Made by a program: the position numbers and the translations under genes. Positions 26,695 to 36,313 of a stretch of DNA of 64,000 bases are shown here, piece after piece. The notes under the pieces are model-generated. The model did no database searches. It worked only from the letters and a program-made list of their open reading frames with translations, and was not told where the DNA came from. The stretch's first letter is position 1. Every line of letters starts with the position of its first letter. The DNA is from CAWBOY01 sp963790585 (GTDB lineage: Bacteria; Planctomycetota; Planctomycetia; Gemmatales; Gemmataceae): contig CAWBOY010000002.1 in assembly GCA_963790585.1 (NCBI GenBank), forward strand, positions 186,001-250,000. Reading direction: 5' to 3'.

Positions 26695-27906
26695 TCAGTT
26701 CCCTTTCTTCATCATCGCGCCTGTCGCCGACAGCAGATCAGGCACATTTTTGATACTATCGTCCGCCTTGTTCGGGTTCGTCATCAACAAATTCGGGTTC
26801 GCGACTTTCCTCAACTCGGCGAAGAACTTGGGCACTTCCAGCAAGGTCTTTTTATCCACGATTTCTTTGACCAGTTTTGGACGCTCGGCGTCGATGCTGA
26901 CATTCGTATCTGGCGGTATGCGCCGGACACATTTCGCCAGCACGATGCCTTGTGGCTCTTCGTGAAGTTGCGTGATCTCGCCGGGCTGTAGGCTGAAAAG
27001 GTCCTTTTCAAATCCTTCGCTGCAACCACTCGTATGGTGCCCGATCGGCGGCACGGCACCGCCCTTGCTCGACAATTGCGGGCTGGCTTGAGATTTCGAT
27101 TTGGCCTCGAAAGCCTCAGGGTTGTCGCGCAATCGGCCATATTCCGCCTGAGCCTGACGCTCCTCTTCCTTGGGCCAAAGGATGATTCGGGCTTCGATCT
27201 TTTCGCCGTGATAGGCGTCCCAGCACATTTTCACTTCTTCTTCTGTATAGGTCACTCGTTCGCGCACCATCTTGGCCAGTTGGAGCTTGGGACGAATGAT
27301 GTCTTCGCGCCACATGTAGAGGTTCATATGGTGCGCTTTGAGGTAGTTGTTCACAAACTGCTTATGGTCCAGTTGGAGGCCCTTGAGATCTTCGGCGAGT
27401 TGCGCTTCGATTTCCGCCTGGGTAACGTCGACGCCACGCGCTCTACAGGCTTCATCGATGATCATTTTGTTGACCATCAGCTCAAGCTTCTCGTTGCCGT
27501 AGCGGGCGATGAGATATTCGCCGAGTTGTTCCCGCGTCACCGGCACGGAGTCGTGTATGTAAGCGACCACACGCTTGCTGTAATCCGAGGTCGAGGTCGG
27601 AGCGTTCGTCGGCTCCGGCGTGGAAGATGCCGTGGAAGGGCCCGGCGGCGCGGCCTGGGCGCTCGCGGGTTTTAGGGGCGAAGCCTGCCAATAAACGAGC
27701 CCAGCAACGATGGTGCCCGTGCAACCTGTCGCGATGAGCCAGCGGCGCCAGCTCCAGCGCACCCGGTTTTCGATTGCTTGCCGACATTCCCTGACCTCCC
27801 GTGTTTGCCTCGGGATCCTGGCCCGAGATGATGCCCTACGTCGGCGGGGGTATAACGCTTCGCCATGGGGTGTGCAAGGCCAGTAGAAACGGCACAATCG
27901 TTCCAA
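26695..27906 (-). CDS. membrane-anchored parvulin-type peptidyl-prolyl isomerase (SurA/PpiC-like)
   Basis: A protein of up to 403 residues. After a basic N-terminus a membrane segment (WLIATGCTGTIVAGLVYWQA, about residues 56-75) anchors it, followed by a Pro/Thr/Ser linker, a SurA-like helical domain (YGNEKLELMVNKMIIDEACR) and a PpiC domain with GGAVPPIGHHTSG, FSLQPGEITQLHEEPQGIVL. It probably assists folding of exported proteins. No ATG exists in the first 100 residues; the TTG at 27906 is used, and a GTG near residue 48 is an alternative that would leave a short cytoplasmic tail. It diverges from the beta-barrel gene at 28032, a possible client. Confidence 0.82.
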   Translation of the reverse strand: MERLCRFYWPCTPHGEALYPRRRRASSRARIPRQTREVRECRQAIENRVRWSWRRWLIATGCTGTIVAGLVYWQASPLKPASAQAAPPGPSTASSTPEPTNAPTSTSDYSKRVVAYIHDSVPVTREQLGEYLIARYGNEKLELMVNKMIIDEACRARGVDVTQAEIEAQLAEDLKGLQLDHKQFVNNYLKAHHMNLYMWREDIIRPKLQLAKMVRERVTYTEEEVKMCWDAYHGEKIEARIILWPKEEERQAQAEYGRLRDNPEAFEAKSKSQASPQLSSKGGAVPPIGHHTSGCSEGFEKDLFSLQPGEITQLHEEPQGIVLAKCVRRIPPDTNVSIDAERPKLVKEIVDKKTLLEVPKFFAELRKVANPNLLMTNPNKADDSIKNVPDLLSATGAMMKKGN

Positions 27907-28031
27907 TTGACAATCCTGTTAATATCGCGCGGCTCGCGTGCCGATTAATGGAATGAGTCCCGGCAATTGGGGCTCGCAAATTGTTTGTGAATCTGCCGGT
28001 AGCAACGCGGCTTCGAAAAGACGAGGGTGGC

Positions 28032-28920
28032 ATGAACTTAACGAAAATTTGCCTGGGTGGCTTGGTCGCAACCCTCTTCAGCTTGGGGCAAGCCAATGCC
28101 CAAATGCCATCGGACGGCAGCGTCGCCACCGGCGGTGCCGGCTATAGCCCGCCCACCATCCCGGCCCCGGGCGGTTCCACAAACGCTCACGAAGTGGCCT
28201 CTGCGGGGACTGCGCCCCGGCCCCGGACCTTAGCCTCTCCAGCTGGATGCTCTATCAACGCCCGGGCGGATGCTGCGGACCCGTCGGCGGCGACGGCCCG
28301 ATCGGTGGCCAACTCTATGCCCGAACAGGTGTCTCCCTGCCGATCGGCGGTGGTTTCTTAAATAATGTCCTCGCACCGGGCTGGGACATCGAAATGGGCG
28401 TATCGAACGCTCTTCTTCAATCCAGCTCAGGACTCGGCTTGGGTATTCGATATTGGCGTGAGCAACATTTATAACAACGCAAGCGATAAATCCAGCAAAG
28501 TAGACTTGCTCAATGTTTCGTCTACTGTAAATAGTACAACCACGACCATTCCGAGTGTGCCCGTCAGCGTCGGAAACCTCAATCGAACCTACCTCAACTT
28601 GGCTGGCGGTAAGGAATGGTATCTATGGGGCAATGCGGACCCGCACGATAAGCATTCCAACATGAAAGCCGGAGTCGACCTGGGTGGTAGATGGGGTACG
28701 GAAAAGATTGATCTGAACGAAATCGAGCATCGCACCGACACCATCGGCGGCGTCTTTTTCGCCGCTCACGCCGACTACGAAACGCCCTGTGGCGACTTTC
28801 CTGTTCACCGCTGGCGTTCGGGTCGAATACTCGTATACCTGGAGCGACATTCTCCAGCATCAGAACCGTACCGATATAGAAGAATTGAATGTGCTGCTGA
28901 CGGCGGGGGTGCGGTTTTAA
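28032..28920 (+). CDS. BBP7-like outer-membrane beta-barrel protein (several frame breaks)
   Basis: The reading starts with a signal peptide (MNLTKICLGGLVATLFSLGQ, AQANA-type site), then a Pro/Gly linker. Breaks at about 28228, 28398 and 28797 separate further pieces: LSSWMLYQRPGGCCGPVGGD, FNPAQDSAWVFDIGVSNIYN, NRTYLNLAGGKEWYLWG, and the final strands FLFTAGVRVEYSYTWSDILQ ending LLTAGVRF. The terminal aromatic residue is typical of outer-membrane barrels. The sequence matches the planctomycete BBP7-type family. Three breaks in under 900 bases is the highest density in the window, so decay cannot be excluded for this one. Repaired length is about 296 residues. Confidence 0.7.
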
Positions 28921-28991
28921 CGATAATTTTGCAAGTATCGCACGGGTTTCACTCGCTTCAAGAAGAAGTCTAATGGAGCGAGCAGGAACTC

Positions 28992-29453
28992 TTAGGCTTC
29001 TTCATCAATGTCCTGTTCAACTTGTCGCAAAGCCTCAGCAAGGTTGCCCGCATCCGGCCCAGCAATGGTAAAGCGGGCTATCGGATTCTCTGGCGAGCCA
29101 ACGACGAGAAAGCAGCGGTCGTCGTACTCATCGTCCTTGACCAGCGTGAGTGCTGTCAAACTGTCCTTTCCAAGGGCGAAAGAGGCTTGCGAATCCGCCG
29201 AATCAACAAGCGGTTGCTTCGTTGCCGTCAAACGTGGTTCAAGAAACTGAGCCATCCGACTGATGATTTTTAGCGAGGGGATCTCAAAATAAAAGCTCGC
29301 GGACGGTCCGTCAATTTGAGCGAACCATTTCTCTGGACCGGAAGTAGACTCGTCGACGGCGACCTCCCAGGGCCCAGCGGAGCCATTCGCCAAAAGCCCG
29401 AAGCTAGATGTTGCGCTCTTAGGAATTTTGCGCGGTTTTTTCGTCGTAGCCAT
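28992..29453 (-). CDS. unknown protein, candidate immunity partner
   Basis: A 153-residue acidic, soluble protein (QVEQDIDEEA at the C-terminus) with no signal peptide and a basic start MATTKKPRKIPKS. I do not recognise the fold. It lies 35 bases downstream of the small toxin-like gene on the same strand and has a GAGGCACCT ribosome site. The pairing of a small toxin-like module with an acidic downstream protein is the layout of a toxin-immunity pair; function is inferred from position only. Confidence 0.5.
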   Translation of the reverse strand: MATTKKPRKIPKSATSSFGLLANGSAGPWEVAVDESTSGPEKWFAQIDGPSASFYFEIPSLKIISRMAQFLEPRLTATKQPLVDSADSQASFALGKDSLTALTLVKDDEYDDRCFLVVGSPENPIARFTIAGPDAGNLAEALRQVEQDIDEEA

Positions 29454-29488
29454 AGGTGCCTCGTTCCCAGGTCAAATATCAAGTTCCG

Positions 29489-29785
29489 CTAGGGCAACAG
29501 ATTTCCTTGTTGATCGACCCGAAAGTATTCTATACCGCCGTTTTCCTGAACATCCCAATGATCGGGGTCGGCCGCATGCGCCCGATCTTTGATCCATATT
29601 CGTCCCTTTGTATCAACGTATCCTTTATTGCCTTTCTTCGGGCCATGTGAAACGATCTCTTTCTTGATGATCTGCTTTCCTTTTCGGCTCTTTTCGAGCA
29701 GCGGGTCAAAAGGAACGGCCCCTCCGCTTGGCAAGCCCGCTTTAGCGATTTTCCTTTCGAGTTTAGCTGTTAGCTTTTGAGCCAT
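29489..29785 (-). CDS. standalone polymorphic-toxin C-terminal-like module
   Basis: A 98-residue basic protein. The C-terminal 50 residues (GYVDTKGRIWIKDRAHAADP, then HWDVQ, GGIEYFRV and GNL) resemble nuclease-like toxin tips of bacterial polymorphic toxins, where HWDVQ is followed by a V-D/P-x-G-N strand. Such modules normally sit at the end of large secreted proteins, but here an in-frame TGA lies 2 codons before the ATG, so the module stands alone. GGTGAG precedes the start. It could be an orphan toxin cassette or a chance resemblance. Confidence 0.5.
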   Translation of the reverse strand: MAQKLTAKLERKIAKAGLPSGGAVPFDPLLEKSRKGKQIIKKEIVSHGPKKGNKGYVDTKGRIWIKDRAHAADPDHWDVQENGGIEYFRVDQQGNLLP

Positions 29786-29851
29786 TTTCAGCTCACCTTT
29801 GGCCGGATCGCTACGTGTTGTTGTTACTGCCTGATTGGCGGTACGACCGCT

Positions 29852-31001
29852 TCAACTCGCCCGCCTAAAACTCCTCTTCTCCTCCACAATTTCCATCACT
29901 CGCCGCGCCGCCCGCTCGCAAGACCCAGGCACTGCTACCTGTTCGCGCAAGGCGACCAATTCCGCACGCAATTCCGAGTGCTTGCTCGGCTTCTCCAGCC
30001 ACTCGATCACTTCCGCCGCCATCGCGTCGGACTGATCGTGCGCGGAAAAATACTCCGGAAACAGTCGCCGCTTCGCGAGGAGATTCACGAAACTGATGTG
30101 TGGCGAACGGATCAACCGCCGTCCAATGGCGATGTTCAACCAGTGCTGGTGGTAAATCATCACCGACGGCGTCATGTGAAACAGTAGTTCCAGACTCACC
30201 GAACCAGACACGGATAAACAAGAGTGCGATAGATGTAATATCTCCGGCGTTCGGCCCACGTGCGGTTCGATCGGCAGCCCCAGTTTGCTTAGTTTGTCCG
30301 CCACTTTTTGCCGGTGTTCCTCTTTGAAACAGGCCACGAGGAAGCGCGTTTCGGGCCTGCGGGCGTGAATGAGTTGTGCGGCTCGAAGCAGCGGGTCGAG
30401 ATTATAGAACACTTCCTGATTGCGCGATCCCGGCAACAGGCCGATGATCGTTCCTGTCTTCGCTTTCTCGGCGGCTATGAAATCTTGGTCGAGCAGTTGG
30501 CGGTGCAGTTCGTCGAAATACGGATGGCCTATGAAGCGCACGGGGATGTGGCGCACGTTGAGCCAATCCACCTCGAAAGGCAAACCGGAGAGGGCTTCAT
30601 CGACGAGTTGCCGCATCTTGCGATGGCGCCAGTTGGCCCAGGCCCAGATCTGTGGCGGGACGAAATAGATGACGGGAATTCCGCGCGCGGGCCGCCTTGG
30701 CCAGCCACCAGTGGAACCCAGGGTAGTCGATCATGACGAGCGCATCGGGCCGATGCTTGCGAAGATAACGATCCCCGATGTCGAGAATGGCGGCGAATTG
30801 CGGTAGACTGCCGAGTATTTTGACGACGCCGACCACGGCGAGATCACAGAGCGGAAAAAGAAGCTCGCAGCCTGTGCTGCGCATCTGGTCACCACCGAAG
30901 CCTGCTACTTCCACACTTGGATCGAGTTGGCGGAGTGCGCGAATTAAATTGGCGCCGTGCATATCGCCGCTCGGCTCACCCGCGCTAATGAATAGCCGCA
31001 T
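29852..31001 (-). CDS. lpxB: lipid-A-disaccharide synthase (frameshifted in this sequence)
   Basis: LpxB condenses UDP-diacylglucosamine with lipid X in lipid A synthesis at the inner membrane. The N-terminal part (MRLFISAGEPSGDMHGANLI, GFGGDQM, MIDYPGFHWWLA) starts at ATG 31001 after an excellent AGGAGGCCGGAG. The frame breaks in a CGCGCGCG run at 30671-30680. Restoring CG gives RARGIPVIYFVPPQIWAWAN and continues through IGLLPGSRNQEV to the C-terminus. The repaired length of about 383 residues is standard. Together with FabI this supports a lipid A-containing envelope. Confidence 0.92.
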
Positions 31002-31265
31002 CTCCGGCCTCCTGCCTTGGTAGGTTTTCCTAATCGTGTGCAGACTACCCACGATTAGGCCAACGCGACAAGGGCTGTTTAGGGCTTTTCAGTCGCTATT
31101 GCTTTACAAGTAATTGGGCAGGAGGTCGTTCAGCGGCTTCGAAAGCGTGCTCGGAGCTTGTAATCGCTTCTCCCATTACGCAAATGCTATTGACATACAA
31201 ATGACCCGAGCCTATCGTTCCCGCCCTGCGCGGGATTATGCTCGGCGAGCCAATCGAGGTCTGGG

Positions 31266-32238
31266 ATGAGACGGCGTTACGGGATTCTGCTACTCGGAAT
31301 CTGTGCCAGTACCTGCCTGGCTCTCGGCTGTCGGCTGACTCAGCCGACGGACGAGTTTCCCATGACGCCAGCGCCGGCCGACCACCCACGACCTTCGTTC
31401 GCCACGGACCCGGTCTCGACTATCGAACCGCCGCCGCCAGTGTCGATTCCCGATCCAGTCCTACAAAAGGCAACGCCCATCGAAATGGCCAAGCCATTTG
31501 AGCCTCTGCCGGTTCCACAGACTCCCGTGCTTAGTGTGCAGGGGCCACCAGATCCGCCAACAGTTACCGCATTACGGGAGTTGATCGCCGATCATCCGGA
31601 TCTCGCGCAGGGCGCTGCAATATCTGGAAGGTGTCGATCAAGAGCTACTGAGCAGCTTGTTGGAGCTGAGCGTTCAAGTGAGCGAGAAGTCGCGCCTCAA
31701 CACGAAAGAGACGGCGGAGCTGAAGAAACAGAAAAACGACTTGTCGGAGATATTACGTGCGCGATTGCCTCTGACGCTCGGCGCGGTGACGTTTTGCGGC
31801 GAGGTCAAGAGCTTCGGAGTCTACAAACCGCTTGCCGGAGCGCCGGAATATCAGTCAGGTATGGAAGGTCAATGTGGCGAGCCGATGCGCCTCTATATTG
31901 AGGTGAAGAATTTCACAAGCGTGCCCCATGATGGAGCCCATGAAACGCGCCTTGCGGCGACTGCACTCATTTTTAGCCAAAACGATCAACACGGCACGCC
32001 GGTGGCTCGGATCGATTTTCCGCCCCGTCCGGACCGCAGCCTTAGCCGACGCCAGGACTATTTTTTCACGTTGAGTATCCCGGTCCCAGCAAGGCTGGCA
32101 GCGGGGTCGTATACTTTACGTCTCGACGTGCGTGACGAGATGCCGCAGTCGGGACGAGGAGCGCTTGCTTCACGAGTGGATAGCAGAACGCTCGATTTCC
32201 GAGTTGTGCAACGGGCCACGACCGTGAAAGCGCCGTGA
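31266..32238 (+). CDS. lipoprotein with coiled coil, unknown (frameshifted in this sequence)
   Basis: The N-terminus is a lipoprotein signal (MRRRYGILLLGICASTCLAL followed by Gly-Cys, lipid site Cys22) and then a Pro-rich linker of about 70 residues. At about 31611 one extra base breaks the frame; the continuation LQYLEGVDQELLSSLLELSV and LNTKETAELKKQKNDLSEIL is a coiled coil, followed by a beta-rich C-terminal domain (GQCGEPMRLYIEVKNFTSVP, SRRQDYFFTLSIPVP). Repaired length is about 323 residues. I recognise no named family; it has the look of a planctomycete envelope protein. Confidence 0.7.
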
Positions 32239-32250
32239 AACAAATTCGGC

Positions 32251-32382
32251 TAGTGCGCCGTCCAGGCTAAATTTACGGGTGGCACAGACATTCCTGTCTG
32301 TGCGGGAACCGACGAATGTGGCTTTTGCTGCACAGACAGGAATGTCTGTGCCACCCGTAAACTTAGTCAGGACGGGGCACTA
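32251..32382. repeat. long palindromic repeat with ACAGACA core
   Basis: Arms of about 53 bases (32251-32303 and 32330-32382) match with only a handful of differences, ending in CACAGACATTCCTGTCTGTG-type cores around a 26-base loop. It sits between the convergent lipoprotein gene and a small unknown gene. Confidence 0.8.
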
Positions 32383-32393
32383 GGCAGACCGAT

Positions 32394-32687
32394 TTATGCT
32401 CCGGCGCATTCGCGATTGAGTCGGCCCTGCAGCATTTTCAGATCTTCTTCCAGGCGTTCGACGAGTAGGACGGCGTCGTCGGTCCGGCCATCGGCTGCCT
32501 GGCGATGGGCTTCGCGCAAGCCGCGGCGAATTAGGGAAAGCCGATTTTGCACCAGACGGTTCATCTGGTCGAGCGGGTTGCCGAGCCCATCTTCGCCTCC
32601 GTGAACGGAAAGCAATTCAACGGTCAGCGTGTTGTTCGACGTGGGGAGAGGGGACTGAGGAATCAGTCGGGTCGTCGTTTCGATCAT
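32394..32687 (-). CDS. small helical protein, unknown
   Basis: A 97-residue protein: residues 1-45 low complexity, residues 45-97 two charged helices (DQMNRLVQNRLSLIRRGLRE and LLVERLEEDLKMLQGRLNRE). No domain is recognised. The ATG at 32687 is preferred to the extended reading to 32822, whose N-terminus is Arg/Trp-rich and unlike a real protein. It is convergent with the lipoprotein gene across the palindrome. Confidence 0.55.
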   Translation of the reverse strand: MIETTTRLIPQSPLPTSNNTLTVELLSVHGGEDGLGNPLDQMNRLVQNRLSLIRRGLREAHRQAADGRTDDAVLLVERLEEDLKMLQGRLNRECAGA

Positions 32688-33130
32688 GGGATTTCTAGCT
32701 CCGGTTCGGGAAACAGTGGTGCCGGCAGCTCCGCATCCATCGCGAGCGGTCCCTCTCTCCAAAGAGGGATGCCGGCCAAGCCACACAACCGAACGAGGTG
32801 CATCTAAAGCGGGCTCGATCAAGGGTCGTGTGCGGGCGTATCGCCGGGGAGCGTTCGGTTTCCCTACCGTACAAGCCTATTAAGCCGTGAGATCCTCTCA
32901 GGCGCTCTGGCGTGACCAGCCGTTATACGCGAAAAGTCCTTAGCGAAGCAAGGGGATTTTTTTCGATTTGATTTGCATCTATCGGAAACGTCGTTTTGGT
33001 CGTCGCTGAACAATCCGCTCTTTACCTCCCGCCGCTTCGCCTTGCAACGAAGGGCAGCGCCTGCCTACAATCCCGACCCCGCACCTCATGGATGAGGTCG
33101 GCTGCGCTATTGGGAAGCCAGGGCAATCAC
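32688..33130. other. intergenic, no gene seen
   Basis: No convincing frame lies between the small helical protein and the RND transporter. A short inverted repeat CCCTCT...AGAGGG at about 32752-32770 and an AT-rich patch near 32950-32980 (possible promoter for the transporter) are the only features noticed. Confidence 0.4.
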
Positions 33131-35921
33131 ATGAACCCGGTTCAGCATACTGTCCCGGCCTCGTCGCCGGTGCAGCGCTTTCTGCGGTCCCTGGTTTCGC
33201 TTGTCTGCCAATACCCTCGACTGGTCTTGCTCATCTCCACTGGCCTGTGTGCCTTATCTATTTTCGCGGCTTGCACGCGTCTGCAATATCTGACCTCGCG
33301 CAGCGATCTCATTAGTCCGAGAAAGGACTATCAACAACGCTGGCAGAAATACCTTGCGGAATTCGGCGATGATGACGACATCGTGGCCGTCATCAAGGGC
33401 CATGATCGCAACCATATGGTGGCCGCGCTCGAAGAAATTGCCGCCGGCGTCGGTGAACACGCCGATTTGCTCGATCGCCTGTTCTATAAAGCCGATCTCC
33501 GCAAGATCCGCGACCGCGCACTGCTGTTATTACCTCTCGCCGATATTCAAGCGATTGCGGAGAACCTGGGCGGTATGGCGCCGATCCTCAAGCTTGGGAC
33601 GATCGGATGGTCGCAGCTGTCGCTCGGCAATCTCTTGGCGGAAGCCCAACTACGCGCCTCCCGCCTTCAACCGGGGCAACCGCTCGCTCCGGCCGACGCC
33701 CAATTCATCACCCAGCTAACCGCGGTTTGTCGATCCGCGACCCAGGCGCTTCAAGAGCCGGCCAACTTTCAGAATCCTTGGGGCAGCTTGATGGCCCGTC
33801 CCGCCGGCGAAAAGGATCAGCTGGCCGAGCCACAGTATTTCTTCACCGATAACAAAGAGGACGGCTGCCTCGCGTTCCTGCTCGTTCGTCCGAAGAAAGA
33901 GTCCGGCTCATTCACGGCCGCCTTGCGCGGCGTCGAAGCGATGCGCACCGTTCTGGCTGGGGTCAAGCCGCGCTATCCCGAGCTGCAATTCGGTCTGACG
34001 GGGATGCCCGTACTCGAGACGGACGAGATGGCCGCCGCCCAGCATGACACCGGCGTCGCCTCGTGGCTAGCAATTGCTGGCGTGATGCTGCTGTTCATCC
34101 TCGTCTATCGCAGCCTTTATTACCCGATGCTCACGGTCGTGACGCTGCTCGTCGGCACCGCCTGGGCGATGGGTTGGCTTACTCTGACCGTGGGCCATCT
34201 CAACATTCTCTCGGCCACCTTCGCCGTCATGCTCATCGGCATGGGCGACTACGGCGTTCTCTGGGTAACGCGGTATGAGGAGGCACGGCGGGACGGGATG
34301 CCGGTGCGCGACGCTCTCTTGCACACGACGACTCACGTCGCGGTTGGCAACCTGACCGCGGCGGCGACGCTCGCGCTGGCTTTCTTCGCCGCGATGTTCG
34401 CCGATTTCCAGGCCGTCGCTGAACTCGGCTGGATCGCCGGGTGTGGCGTACTACTCTGTGCTTTCGCTTGCTTTACGGTATTGCCGGCCCTCGTAACCTT
34501 ATTCGACAAGCGCCCAGCCCCTGGATTCAAACAGGAGTCCGACAGCGGGCCAGCGATGATTCTGCCGTTTTCGGTGGCCGCCGCGGACGCGACGTGGCTG
34601 CCTGTACTGTGCCAGAGGCCGCGCCTGGTTCTTGGCCTAAGCGTTCTCGTCATCGCTGGCATGGCCGTGTGCGCATCCTTCGTCACCTATGACCATAATC
34701 TGCTCCATTTGCAGGCACAGAATCTCGAGTCGGTGCAATGGGAGATGACGCTCATCGAACATACTACCGGAGCGTCATGGCATGCTCTCGGCATCGCCGA
34801 CAGTGCGGCGGAAGCCTTGGCGATGAAGGCCAGATTTGAAACCTTGCCCGAGGTAAGCCGAGTCGTCGAAGTAGCGACTCTCGTACCGCCGGACCAGGAC
34901 AGCAAGCTGCCGATCATCAAGCAAATCCGCCACGACCTCGAATATCTCCCAGCGCGGCGAGACGATCCCTCACTTCCGTCCCTCGAGCGCCTCGCTTCGC
35001 GCGATTACGACGTCGCTCGATGCTCACCTTGGACCTCTAGGCGCCGATCAGAAAATCAGCGATCTAAGAAGTGCCTTGAATCAACTATATGACCGTTTGC
35101 TGAACATTCCCGATGGCGCAATCGCCAATCAACGCTTGTTGGAATTCGATCAGAAACTGTCCGGCTACCTGGCCGAGGATCTGCACCGACTGCGAGACGT
35201 GGCGACACCCGCGACGATTACGCTTGACGACCTGCCCCAACCACTCCGGGAACGGCACGTCAGCGCCAATGGGAAGTGGTTGCTGCGCGTATTCGCCAAA
35301 GACTGCCTTTGGGATTTTCAGCCTTTGGAACACTTCACGCAAAAGATCCGCGAAGTTGATCCGTTGGCGACCGGCAAGCCTTTCGGCACCGTCGAGGGCC
35401 TGCGAGCTATGAAAGACGGTCTCGAACGAGCGGGCTTTTACGCGTTCCTCGTCATCGTCGCCGTCCTCTATCTCGATTTTCGTCACCTCGGCCACACGCT
35501 GTTTGCGCTATTGCCTCTGCTACTGGGCGTATTGATGGTGCTTGGCGTCATGGGCTTATGTGGTTTCCCGCTCAATCCCGCGAATATGATCGCATTCCCG
35601 CTAATACTCGGCGTCGGCGTCGACAACGGGGTGCATATCCTGCACGACTACCTGATCCGCCGCGCGGAAGGTAAATCGTCCGTCAGCTTCGCGATCGGGC
35701 GTGGCGTCCTCATCAAGGCCCTGACGACGATGATCGGCTTCGGCACCCTGATGATTTCAACCGAGCGCGGCCTGGCCGGGCTCGGGTTTATCCTGACGCT
35801 CGGCGTCGGCTTTTCAATGATCGCGTCGCTGATCCTACTGCCGGCGCTTCTGCATACGTTTATGAAGAGCGGAGCAGCGCAGATTCCGACCAAAATCGAT
35901 GAAATGCGCCGCGCTGCGTAA
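33131..35921 (+). CDS. RND/MMPL-family exporter, HpnN-like (frameshifted in this sequence)
   Basis: A large inner-membrane transporter. The N-terminal helix (RLVLLISTGLCALSIFAACT) leads to a periplasmic loop with RSDLISPRKDYQQRW, then five helices with the MMPL/RND pattern MLIGMGDYGVLW (proton-relay region), a second periplasmic loop, and five C-terminal helices with FPLILGVGVDNGVHIL. Near 35000, in a CGCGCG run, two bases appear lost; restoring them gives a frame continuing DAHLGPLGADQKISDLRSAL. Repaired length is about 930 residues with 12 membrane segments. Similarity to hopanoid exporters of the HpnN type is suggestive only. ATG 33131 is chosen over the upstream TTG. Confidence 0.85.
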
Positions 35922-35937
35922 CGGATTTTGATAATAG

Positions 35938-36028
35938 TTTAGCCGCGAGCCGTCAGGCGAGCGCTGTTTGATAGCGCTATGTGAAAAAGCGCTATCAAAC
36001 AGCGCTCGCCTGACGGCTCGCGGCTAAA
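35938..36028. repeat. perfect palindrome, TTTAGCCGC family, with adjoining 264-bp element
   Basis: Perfectly complementary 41-base arms (35938-35978 and 35988-36028; outer end TTTAGCCGCGAGCCGTCAGG) around a 9-base loop. The right end abuts the 264-bp element at 36030. Confidence 0.92.
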
Positions 36029-36029
36029 C

Positions 36030-36293
36030 GCAATACCGTTCGTCTAAGGGGTTTTCTTTTGCCCAATCCCTGGGCGGACCAGCCTTGCCATGCCAAAGCA
36101 CTTTTGGCAAGAGTGGTCGTTTTAACCATGTTGATCGTCTTGGTGATTATTAAGATAAGTACATGTGAATAAAGAATTTACGCGCCAACCTTGGAAGCCA
36201 GGTTATTTGGCAAGGATGCACCCTTGCCAAATAAGAGATTGCCGTTGTCCACTATAGGAAGAGCGAGGGGCCGGGTTAGACGAACGGTATTGC
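36030..36293 (+). mobile_element. 264-bp MITE-like element, copy 1
   Basis: Perfect 18-bp terminal inverted repeats GCAATACCGTTCGTCTAA (36030-36047 and 36276-36293) bound a 264-bp non-coding body. The 8 bases GGCTAAAC flank both sides (36022-36029 and 36294-36301), as expected for target duplication. Inside are a 13-bp hairpin (TTATTTGGCAAGG... / CCTTGCCAAATAA) and a second TTGCCA/TGGCAA hairpin. No ORF of note. The second copy at 52791-53054 is inverted and differs at 2 positions. It looks like a non-autonomous transposon; no matching transposase is in the window. Confidence 0.88.
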
Positions 36294-36313
36294 GGCTAAA
36301 CGTTCCCTCTCAA

